A DNA stretch of 32,095 bases from Pseudomonas abyssi (GTDB taxonomy: Bacteria > Pseudomonadota > Gammaproteobacteria > Pseudomonadales > Pseudomonadaceae), in contig NZ_NTMR01000015.1 in NCBI RefSeq assembly GCF_002307495.1, positions 1 through 32,095 of the forward strand, in the 5' to 3' direction. How positions within the stretch are numbered: the stretch's first letter is position 1; the number at the start of each line of letters is the position of its first letter. Positions 1 through 8,134 of the stretch are shown here, one piece after another. Below the pieces are notes generated by a model. It searched no databases and was not told where the DNA came from. It saw nothing but the letters and a program-made list of their open reading frames with translations. Position numbers and translations under genes: made by a program.

Positions 1-134
1 GCGTCCTGCATGTTGTCCATGGCATCAGACATGGACTCGCGGGCATCCTCCATCTTGTCTTCCGGGCTTTCCTGGCAGCCAGCCAGCAGACCTACGCCGG
101 CCATCAGGACAACTGCTGCAGCTAGTTTTTTCAT
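1..134 (-). CDS. Small lipoprotein, partial (C-terminus beyond window edge)
   Basis: The reading frame starts at the ATG complementary to 132-134 and runs off the left edge after about 44 codons. The protein begins MKKLAAAVVLMAGVGLLAGC, a lipoprotein signal peptide with a good lipobox (LAGC, lipidated Cys20). The mature part begins QESPEDKMEDARESMSDAMD. An AGGAG ribosome site lies eight bases upstream of the start. The mature sequence is clearly related to the next gene (177-371): both have PEDKMExAxESMSDAxDN. The two are a tandem duplication on the same strand, with this copy downstream. The mature part is acidic, Met/Ala-rich and predicted helical. The function is unknown; a small membrane-anchored envelope protein is the most that can be said. 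Confidence 0.75.
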   Translation of the reverse strand, partial: MKKLAAAVVLMAGVGLLAGCQESPEDKMEDARESMSDAMDNMQD

Positions 135-176
135 GGTGCTCTCCTTGACGAGTAAAGTCGGCGATCAGTCGCCTTG

Positions 177-371
177 TTATTGCGCTTCTTCAGCTTTTTG
201 CTCAATGGCTTCGCCGGTTTCTTCTACGGCATCACCGACGTTGTCGACCGCGTCGGACATGGATTCCTGGGCATTTTCCATCTTATCTTCAGGCTCTTGC
301 TGACAACCTGCAGCAGCAAGCAGACCGGTGGTCAGCAGCAGGGCGGCGGCGATAGTCGTTTTCCGGGACAT
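177..371 (-). CDS. Small helical lipoprotein, paralogue of the 1-134 gene
   Basis: This gene encodes 64 residues. The N-terminal signal peptide ends ...LLAAAGC, so Cys23 is the probable lipidation site. The mature part is short, acidic and repetitive, with SMSDAVDNVGDAVEETGEAIEQ giving a heptad-like helical pattern. A strong AAGGAG ribosome site stands seven bases before the ATG. Only 42 bases separate its stop from the start of the paralogous gene at 134, so the pair may be co-transcribed. Small lipoproteins of this kind are often stress- or osmotically induced, but no promoter consensus was recognised upstream (372-531), so that remains a guess. No enzymatic motif is present. Confidence 0.75.
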   Translation of the reverse strand: MSRKTTIAAALLLTTGLLAAAGCQQEPEDKMENAQESMSDAVDNVGDAVEETGEAIEQKAEEAQ

Positions 372-531
372 ATGAACACTCCTTCAAAGCGGTTGATTCA
401 CTGCCTTAGTGCTGCGCCTTGCCCGTAAAGTTCAACATCTGGTCGACTTCTGGAGTCTAGTTCACGTTCTGGGTACTATGATGAGCCTTTGGCCTTGCCT
501 TATCTGAACAGCGACTCCAAGCCTTTCCAAT

Positions 532-999
532 ATGTCAGAAATAGAACTGCGCGCGCGCAATTTCCTGTCTGTGTTGCGGCACTGCCAGCACCTGCAGATG
601 ACCGTAGAGCAGGCCGATGAGCAGGGGCTCATCATCAAGCTGCCGTACAGCGACAATATCGTCGGCAACCCGGTTACTGGCGTCATACACGGCGGTGCCA
701 TCACCACCCTGATGGATACCTGCTGCGGTATCTCTACTGTCTGTTACCTGCCAGAGTTTGAGATCTGCCCGACCCTGGATTTGCGGATTGACTACATGCA
801 CCCGGCTGAACCGGGCAAGCCCATCTTTGGGTTTGCCGAGTGTTATCGCGTGACCCCTACAGTCATCTTTACCCGCGGTGTCGCCTATCAGGACGATCGC
901 GCCGAACCTATCGCGCATGTTGTTGGTACCTTCATGCGCATGGGCAAGGCGGTAAACCCGGGCAGCCTGAAAGCGCATGGCGACGAGGAGGGGGCATGA
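532..999 (+). CDS. PaaI-family hotdog-fold thioesterase (first of a tandem pair)
   Basis: The 155-residue protein has the hotdog-fold thioesterase signature: GNPVTGVIHGGAITTLMDTCCG at about residues 44-65, where the HGG turn precedes the long central helix, followed by TLDLRIDYMHPAEPGKP and a C-terminal beta strand AEPIAHVVGTFMRM. PaaI-like enzymes hydrolyse acyl- or aryl-CoA thioesters in the cytoplasm; the substrate here cannot be read from sequence. The stop codon overlaps the start of the next gene in an ATGA arrangement, so the two thioesterases are translationally coupled and may form a hetero-oligomer. No strong ribosome site is visible before this ATG; the next in-frame Met lies deep inside the domain, so this start is kept. 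Confidence 0.85.
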   Translation: MSEIELRARNFLSVLRHCQHLQMTVEQADEQGLIIKLPYSDNIVGNPVTGVIHGGAITTLMDTCCGISTVCYLPEFEICPTLDLRIDYMHPAEPGKPIFGFAECYRVTPTVIFTRGVAYQDDRAEPIAHVVGTFMRMGKAVNPGSLKAHGDEEGA

Positions 1000-1442
1000 G
1001 TCTAAGCGAGGAGCAGGTTCAGGACATCATCAGCCGTTCTCGCGAAACAGGTGACTATGGCGAGCTGGTAGAAGCCATTCCCTACGCGAAGATGATTGGC
1101 ATGCAGGTCAAGCGCATGGGTAATGAGGCCTTCTTCTGCCTGCCCAGTGCGCAGAACAACATCGGCAATCCGGTCTTGCCCGCACTGCATGGCGGTGTCA
1201 TTGCCGGTTTTATGGAGCAGTCGGCGATGCTGCACCTGATGATGTTCATGAACAGTGAGGTATTCCCCAAAATCATCGATTTCTCAGTAGATTACCTGCG
1301 CGCCGGGCTGTACCGTGATACCTATGCTACCTGCCAGGTATGGCGGCAGGGGCGGCGTGTCGGCAACGTTGCCATCACCGCCTGGCAAACCCGTTCCAGC
1401 GAGCCGATTGCCACGGCTCGGGCCCATTTCAAGCTGGATTGA
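996..1442 (+). CDS. PaaI-family hotdog-fold thioesterase (second of the pair)
   Basis: The reading frame stays open to 840, but the start is placed at ATG 996. It overlaps the preceding stop by four bases (ATGA) and follows a strong GAGGAGG site, whereas the upstream codons lie inside the first thioesterase. The 148-residue product has the hotdog core: NNIGNPVLPALHGGVIAGFMEQSA, then IIDFSVDYLRAGLYRDTYATCQVWRQGRRVGNV. It is a diverged paralogue of its neighbour, sharing GNPV, HGG and the D(Y)(M/L) strand. It probably acts on CoA thioesters, with unknown substrate. The tight coupling suggests equal amounts of the two proteins and a shared complex. Confidence 0.85.
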   Translation: MSLSEEQVQDIISRSRETGDYGELVEAIPYAKMIGMQVKRMGNEAFFCLPSAQNNIGNPVLPALHGGVIAGFMEQSAMLHLMMFMNSEVFPKIIDFSVDYLRAGLYRDTYATCQVWRQGRRVGNVAITAWQTRSSEPIATARAHFKLD

Positions 1443-1471
1443 ACGCGAGCGCGACAGGAGTGCAGTCGGCG

Positions 1472-2443
1472 ATGGAAGCCTTGTTGATTCTGGGTGGGGT
1501 GATCGGTTTTGTAGTGGCCTGGATTTGGCTGGTTTTTGGCAGCTTGCGTCTGGGTAGCCGAGCCTTACTGCTGGCTGTGTTGCTTCCGCTGGTAACGCCC
1601 TTTCTGCGCGACAGCGCCTTTGCTCGCCTGCCGCGTATATTGCTGCTTGCATCGCTGCTGTGTGTGGGTGGTGGTCTCTGGCTGCTGCAACAGCATCAAC
1701 CAGAGCATTTTGCTCGTTTACTGTCTGGGCAATGGCACCAGCAAGTGCCCGCCGGTGAGTTGCAAGGCACGCTGATGGGCCAGCCGTTTGCGCCGGATAA
1801 CGTGTATTGGCGTGGCGATCAACTGGTCTTTGCCGAGACCGCTGGCGAGCGCGTCCGCCGCTCCCTTGTGGTGCGTTTTGATGGCGCCACCCGTCTACTG
1901 CAAGGTACTGCAATCGATCTTTTGCCCGGCGACGATGGCCCCTGGCCGCAGATGGTGCTCCAGTGGTACACCGGCGCGTTGGCCTCACCCGGGTTGCGCC
2001 GTGTTGCTTCCGATTACAGCCTGAGTCTGTCTCTGGCGCCGCAGGGCAGAGATAGCGCCGACATGGTGGTACACCTGCATTTGCCTGCCGAGCACCGTAC
2101 CCGGCTAACCGGACGGGTGACCCTGGCAGAGCGCCCAAGCTGGCTTGGACGTTCACTGACCAGCACCCAGCGCCCAGCACCGCCTCCGGAGCCAGCTGCG
2201 CCCACGCCGCCGCCCGCTGGCTGGCAGGAGGTCAGCTTGCTCGCCGTGTTGGATGAGCCGGAGCACTTTGTAGGTCAGCGGTTGCGGCTGGTAACCATCG
2301 CCGGTCGGGAGTACGAGGGGGTGCTCAAGGCGGTAACCAGCGAGCGCAGGTTGGTATTGGCGCTGCCCCAGGGCGCCAACCAGGTTGACTTTCAGTTTCA
2401 TCCCGTCGACATCGCCTTGATCGAGGTACGACCGCGGATCTGA
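1472..2443 (+). CDS. Membrane protein with C-terminal Sm-like domain, function unknown
   Basis: The start is placed at ATG 1472, which follows AGGAG at 1456-1460; codons back to 1340 overlap the thioesterase gene. The 323-residue protein has about three hydrophobic N-terminal helices (roughly 4-24, 31-46, 54-73) and a soluble beta-rich middle part (95-225). A Pro/Ala linker (234-249) leads to a final segment (252-321) whose pattern VGQRLRLVTIAGREYEGVLKAV followed by strands resembles an Sm/LSm beta barrel. It was not matched to a named family. It lies 29 bases after the thioesterase pair and probably belongs to the same transcript. The Sm resemblance comes from reading the pattern, not from a search. 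Confidence 0.6.
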   Translation: MEALLILGGVIGFVVAWIWLVFGSLRLGSRALLLAVLLPLVTPFLRDSAFARLPRILLLASLLCVGGGLWLLQQHQPEHFARLLSGQWHQQVPAGELQGTLMGQPFAPDNVYWRGDQLVFAETAGERVRRSLVVRFDGATRLLQGTAIDLLPGDDGPWPQMVLQWYTGALASPGLRRVASDYSLSLSLAPQGRDSADMVVHLHLPAEHRTRLTGRVTLAERPSWLGRSLTSTQRPAPPPEPAAPTPPPAGWQEVSLLAVLDEPEHFVGQRLRLVTIAGREYEGVLKAVTSERRLVLALPQGANQVDFQFHPVDIALIEVRPRI

Positions 2444-2452
2444 CGCCAGGCC

Positions 2453-2480
2453 CTTGAAAGTATTTCAAATGTCCCCATCT
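2453..2480 (+). promoter_or_regulatory. Sigma-32 heat-shock promoter of htpG
   Basis: CTTGAAA at 2453-2459 and CCCCATCT at 2473-2480 are separated by 13 bases. These match the heat-shock sigma factor RpoH consensus (CTTGAAA, CCCCATNT) at every defined position. Transcription should start near 2487, about 55 bases before the htpG start codon. htpG is a known RpoH regulon member in gamma-proteobacteria, so position and gene agree. Confidence 0.88.
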
Positions 2481-2541
2481 CTGCTGCATTGCCAGAATCT
2501 GCTGGCTTGCCCTGAACAGCATCAAATGGAGACGCTTCGTT

Positions 2542-4446
<1,905 letters not shown>

Positions 4447-4473
4447 GCTGCCAGTTTGCGGTAACGCGTGAGC

Positions 4474-4502
4474 AAAAATGCCTGCCTTGTGCAGGCATTT
4501 TT
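4474..4502 (+). terminator. Intrinsic terminator after htpG
   Basis: A perfect 12-bp stem (4474-4485 with 4491-4502, AAAAATGCCTGC and its complement) encloses a 5-base loop. The T-rich 3' arm serves as the U tract. It begins 28 bases after the htpG stop. The A-run on the other side would let it work on the minus strand too. Confidence 0.9.
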
Positions 4503-4546
4503 GTTTCTGACGCTATGCTGGAGGGACATTTACGGAGGAAGCAACG

Positions 4547-5332
4547 ATGAAACACCTATTGGGGGGAGTGGTAATGAGCACGCTGGCGGGTCTTGCACAG
4601 GCGGACATCACGGTTGAGCAGATGGACTACGAGATTGATGGCAAACCCTTTGAGGGCCGCCTGGTGTACGACGCCAGCGTGCAGGGGCCGCGGCCTGGTG
4701 TGCTGATGGTGCCCAACTGGATGGGGGTAACCGATGCGGCAGTGGAGAAGGCCAGTAAGGTGGCGGGCACCGATTATGTGGTGTTTGTGGCGGACATGTA
4801 CGGTCGTGACATTCGCCCGGCCAACGCCGAGGAGGCCGGCGCCGCTGCCAGCACCGTGCGCGATGATCGCGCGCTGATGCGCACGCGCGTGAATGCCGCG
4901 CTGGACCTGCTGGCCGGTCAGGCTCAGGCACCGGTCACTAGCGGTCAGCTGGTTGCCATCGGCTTCTGTTTTGGTGGCGGCTCGGTGCTGGAGCTTGCGC
5001 GCTCGGGCACCGACCTCAAGGGCGTGGTGTCTTTCCACGGCAACCTGGACACCCCCAACCCGGCCGACGCAGCCAATATCAAGGCCCCAATCCTGGTACT
5101 GCACGGCGCCGATGATCCCTTCGTGCCGGAGCAGCAGGTCGCCGACTTTCAGGCCGAGATGCGCGGCGCTGGTGTGGACTGGCAACTGATCAGCTACGGT
5201 GGCGCGGTCCATTCTTTCTCCGATCCCTATGCCAACATGGCTGGCAAGGCCGAATATCACCCGGTGGTAGCCAAGCGCAGTTTTGCCGCCATGCAGCAGT
5301 TCTTTGATGAGGTGCTTGGCGACGCAGAATAA
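4547..5332 (+). CDS. Exported dienelactone hydrolase family protein
   Basis: This 261-residue alpha/beta hydrolase starts with a probable signal peptide (MKHLLGGVVMSTLAGLAQA, cleaved before DITVE), so it is likely periplasmic. The family triad is visible: Cys141 in GFCFGGG (nucleophile elbow with Cys, as in dienelactone hydrolase), Asp190 in HGADDPFVP and His222 in AVHSFSDP. The N-terminal strand motif is PGVLMVPNWMG. GGAGG lies ten bases before the ATG. The canonical enzyme opens dienelactone to maleylacetate, but exported members mostly have unknown substrates, and no aromatic-degradation genes are nearby. It is separated from htpG by a terminator, so it must have its own promoter. Confidence 0.88.
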   Translation: MKHLLGGVVMSTLAGLAQADITVEQMDYEIDGKPFEGRLVYDASVQGPRPGVLMVPNWMGVTDAAVEKASKVAGTDYVVFVADMYGRDIRPANAEEAGAAASTVRDDRALMRTRVNAALDLLAGQAQAPVTSGQLVAIGFCFGGGSVLELARSGTDLKGVVSFHGNLDTPNPADAANIKAPILVLHGADDPFVPEQQVADFQAEMRGAGVDWQLISYGGAVHSFSDPYANMAGKAEYHPVVAKRSFAAMQQFFDEVLGDAE

Positions 5333-5339
5333 CGGCAGG

Positions 5340-5381
5340 CTCTAGCGCGTCATCGACGACGCTGATGTTGGCGCGCTAGAG
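5340..5381. repeat. Long inverted repeat between hydrolase and permease genes
   Basis: CTCTAGCGCG at 5340-5349 is perfectly complementary to CGCGCTAGAG at 5372-5381, with a 22-base loop containing a smaller CATC/GATG dyad (5351-5354, 5363-5366). No U tract follows. It may be a transcription terminator for the hydrolase gene, an mRNA structure or a protein-binding dyad. Confidence 0.6.
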
Positions 5382-5454
5382 GGGCCGGCTGGGCATAATG
5401 CGGTGACACTCTCCGCGAGAGAGAACATAACAACAAGACAAAATGGAGACGGGT

Positions 5455-6804
5455 ATGTCGCAACCTGAACAACCGGGCTGGCGTTGGGGGCCTTTTACCT
5501 TTCGTTTGCCGTTCTACCACTCAAAGCTCTGCTGGCCTGAGCTGGTTCAGGGGCTGCTGATTGCCGCCGCTACCGGCCTGTCGCTGGTGCCACTGATGAC
5601 CAGCTTCTTCGGTTTGAGTTTTGAAGAGGCGGTAGCCGTCTCCATGATTCATTCGGCGCTGATTGCCTCGTCCATCATTGTGTTCGGTGAACCCTACGCC
5701 CCTGGCTGGATCACCCCGGCATTGCCATTGGTCCTCACCTTTGTGCTGGGCGGGTACGAGACACCTGACGAGCGCTTTCAGGCGATGGCGGCGATTTCGC
5801 TGGATTTTGCCCTGTTGCTGTTTTTGCTGGGCATCACCGGGCTGGGTAAGCGCTTTATTCTCTGGCTACCTGACACGCTCAAGGCGGGCATCATTCTTGG
5901 CGCGGCGATTGCGGCGCTGAAACGTGTACTTGTTGACGATGCCGAGCGTTTTCTGCTGCAGCAGCCAATCAGTACCACCATCGCCTGCGCCGTGTGCCTG
6001 ATCTTCGCCTTCAGCATCCCCATGGCCAAATTGAAGGAAAAATACCGTTTCTTTGCCTTGCTTGGCGCCCTGGGCCTGCTACCCGGTTTCGTGCTGGCCG
6101 GCATTATCGGGCCGATGGTAGGCGAGGTAAACTATGACATCCAATGGGGCATTCTGATTCCGCCGCTGGGCGACGCCTGGGCCAAGGTCTCACCCTTTGC
6201 CATTGGCTGGCCAAGCATGGAAATGTTTATCCAGGGCATGCCGCTGGCGCTGATTACCTACGTGATTCTGTTTGGCGACTTGGTCACCGGCAACGAGGTT
6301 ATCCGCGAAGGGCTGGAAACACGCCAGGATGAACACATCGACATTAATCCGACCCGCTCGCACATCTCGCTGGCCATCCGTAACGCGCTGATGGGCATCA
6401 GTGCACCGTTCTTCCCGACTCAGGGCGCGCTCTGGACCGGTGTGCACGTGATCATCATGCAGCGCTGGAAGCAGGGCAAGCAGGCGATGGACAGCATCCA
6501 CAGCGGCCTGGCGTCCTATTACCTGATGGGGCTGCCGATCCTGTTCTTCCTGCTGCCGCTACTGACCGGGCTCAAGCCGCTGCTGGGCATTGCGCTGTCG
6601 CTCACGCTGGTGCTGACCGGGTTTGCCTGTGCCTATATCGCCATGGCCATCCCGAAAAACAACACGTCTCGGGGCGCGGTGGTACTTATTGGCGCGTCCT
6701 TGGCGTTCTTCGAGCCCTGGGTGGGCCTGCTGATCGGTATTCTGGCTACCGTTGTACTGGTGGGCTGGGATCGTAATCTTGACCCGATTCCGCACGAAGA
6801 TTGA
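5455..6804 (+). CDS. Multi-pass permease, NCS2 (xanthine/uracil)-like
   Basis: This 449-residue integral membrane protein has about 12-14 hydrophobic segments. The start is set at ATG 5455 because GGAG at 5445-5448 stands six bases upstream; the alternative ATG at 5443 has no ribosome site. Recognisable stretches are ELVQGLLIAAATGLSLVPL near the N-terminus, GDLVTGNEVIREGL in the middle, FFPTQGALWTGVHVI and FFEPWVGLLIGILATVVL at the end. The short half-helices and the polar residue pairs in the middle recall the UraA/NCS2 fold, and the SulP family shares that fold. The substrate is unknown. It is followed by a hairpin and the NTF2-like gene at 6938. Confidence 0.6.
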   Translation: MSQPEQPGWRWGPFTFRLPFYHSKLCWPELVQGLLIAAATGLSLVPLMTSFFGLSFEEAVAVSMIHSALIASSIIVFGEPYAPGWITPALPLVLTFVLGGYETPDERFQAMAAISLDFALLLFLLGITGLGKRFILWLPDTLKAGIILGAAIAALKRVLVDDAERFLLQQPISTTIACAVCLIFAFSIPMAKLKEKYRFFALLGALGLLPGFVLAGIIGPMVGEVNYDIQWGILIPPLGDAWAKVSPFAIGWPSMEMFIQGMPLALITYVILFGDLVTGNEVIREGLETRQDEHIDINPTRSHISLAIRNALMGISAPFFPTQGALWTGVHVIIMQRWKQGKQAMDSIHSGLASYYLMGLPILFFLLPLLTGLKPLLGIALSLTLVLTGFACAYIAMAIPKNNTSRGAVVLIGASLAFFEPWVGLLIGILATVVLVGWDRNLDPIPHED

Positions 6805-6807
6805 GCA

Positions 6808-6841
6808 GCCAGGAAGCCGGCCCCTGCGCCGGCTTCCTGGC
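6808..6841 (+). terminator. Strong hairpin after the permease gene
   Basis: A perfect 14-bp stem (6808-6821 with 6828-6841, GCCAGGAAGCCGGC) has a 6-base loop. It begins four bases after the permease stop codon. There is no clear U tract, so termination may be partial or need Rho. A second small dyad, GATTCAG-CTG-CTGAATC, lies at 6854-6870. Confidence 0.65.
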
Positions 6842-6937
6842 CATGTTGCACGCGATTCAGCTGCTGAATCTCCCTTGTCGCTGCTATGCCAGGCGGCGAA
6901 CAATGGCAGCCCATACGAACAACGATAAGGAACAGCA

Positions 6938-7339
6938 ATGAGCAGTGTAGTGGAGCGGTGGCACAAGGTTGTTGAGGCGCAAGATCCAAGCGGTCTGGCG
7001 GATCTGCTGGCGGACGACGTTGTGTTTCATTCGCCGGTGGTGCACACGCCGCAGGTGGGCAAGGCGATTACCACGCTGTATCTGTCGGCCGCCTTTAAAA
7101 CGCTGAACGCGCCGGGGCACTTCAAATACCTGCGTGAGGTCGTTGACGGCAACAACGCGGTACTGGAGTTTCAGACCATCATCGACGGCATCACCATCAA
7201 TGGCATCGACATGATCCAGTGGAACGCCGACGGCAAAATCGTCGACTTCAAGGTCATGGTGCGCCCGCTGAAAGCGGTCAACGCCATTCACGCGGCCATG
7301 GGGCGTATGCTCGAAGCGCTCAAGCCGGCCAAGGCCTGA
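6938..7339 (+). CDS. NTF2-like / SnoaL-like fold protein
   Basis: This 133-residue soluble protein has the cone-shaped NTF2-like fold pattern: an N-terminal helix (VVERWHKVVEAQDPSGLADLLADDVVFHSPV), then alternating strands (FKYLREVVDGNNAVLEFQTIIDG, NGIDMIQWNADGKIVDFKVMVRPLKAV) and a final amphipathic helix. AAGGAA lies seven bases before the ATG. Family members include ketosteroid isomerases, polyketide cyclases and many binding proteins of unknown function. There is no signal peptide, so it is cytoplasmic. A hairpin separates it from the permease. It converges on cobA. Confidence 0.75.
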   Translation: MSSVVERWHKVVEAQDPSGLADLLADDVVFHSPVVHTPQVGKAITTLYLSAAFKTLNAPGHFKYLREVVDGNNAVLEFQTIIDGITINGIDMIQWNADGKIVDFKVMVRPLKAVNAIHAAMGRMLEALKPAKA

Positions 7340-7361
7340 GCAGCAGCCCGTCCCGCGCGCC

Positions 7362-8120
7362 TTAGCCTGTCAACTGCGACGGTTCGCTGTGTGACTGGAT
7401 CAGCTCGGCGGCATTGACCACCTCACCAATCACCAGCACCGCCGGGCTTTTCAGTTTGAAGGCAGAGGCGGCAGCGCAGAGCTGAGATAGCTGGCAGGCG
7501 TGTTGCCGCTGGTTTGGTGTGCTGGCGTTTTCAATCATGGCGACTGGCATGTCGGCTGGCATGCCTCCGGCCATAAGGCCTTGCTGAATCTGCTGCAAGC
7601 GGGCGACGCCCATGTAGACCACCAGGGTGGTGCCACCGGCGGCCAGGCCGGCCCAGTTCAGTTCGCTGTCGTCCTGCGTATGGGCCGTAATTAGCGTCAC
7701 GCCGCGGCTGACGCCGCGCAATGTCAGCGGAATGTTGCATTGGGTGGCGCCGGCCAGACCGGCGGTAATACCGTTGACGATACCTGCCTCGACACCGCGC
7801 TCGCGCAACCACTGGGCTTCTTCACCGGCCCGGCCGAAGATGCAGGGATCACCGCCCTTGAGGCGCACCAGGCGTTTACCCTGGCGCCCGTAGCGCAGCA
7901 TCAGGCGGTTGATGAAGGCCTGCGGGGTGGAGCGGCAGCCGCCGCGCTTACCGACACGAATCAGCCGCGCCTGCGGGCAGTGCTGCAGAATCTCGGGATT
8001 GACCAGGTCATCCACCATCACCACCTCGGCATCCGCCAATAGGCGTGCCGCCTTGAGGGTGAGCAATTCCGGGTCGCCGGGGCCGGCTCCAATCAGCCAA
8101 ACATTGGGTGTGCTGTTCAT
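7362..8120 (-). CDS. cobA: Uroporphyrinogen-III C-methyltransferase
   Basis: This enzyme adds two SAM-derived methyl groups to uroporphyrinogen III, giving precorrin-2, the branch point to siroheme and cobalamin. The start is at the ATG complementary to 8118-8120, which has AGGAG upstream; the frame stays open to 8534 but those codons lie inside the nitrate reductase gene. The 252-residue protein has the SAM-binding loop GAGPGDPELLT (11-21) and RLKGGDPCIFGRAGEE (86-101), then NGITAGLAGATQCNIPLT. It lacks the CysG dehydrogenase/chelatase domain, so it is the short form. It follows the nitrate reductase by 14 bases, in the same operon, which fits a role in supplying siroheme for nitrite reductase. 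Confidence 0.95.
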   Translation of the reverse strand: MNSTPNVWLIGAGPGDPELLTLKAARLLADAEVVMVDDLVNPEILQHCPQARLIRVGKRGGCRSTPQAFINRLMLRYGRQGKRLVRLKGGDPCIFGRAGEEAQWLRERGVEAGIVNGITAGLAGATQCNIPLTLRGVSRGVTLITAHTQDDSELNWAGLAAGGTTLVVYMGVARLQQIQQGLMAGGMPADMPVAMIENASTPNQRQHACQLSQLCAAASAFKLKSPAVLVIGEVVNAAELIQSHSEPSQLTG

Positions 8121-8134
8121 CAGTTTCTCCTGCA

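Noticed and set aside
1284..2180. 298-codon minus-strand open frame opposite the membrane protein gene
   Set aside because: Arg/Pro/Ala-rich low-complexity product with no signal or motif; the plus-strand frame has helices, a linker and a folded C-terminus.
6854..6870. GATTCAG-CTG-CTGAATC dyad as an operator for the NTF2-like gene
   Set aside because: Only a 7-base arm beside a stronger hairpin, with no promoter recognised nearby; mentioned under the terminator instead.
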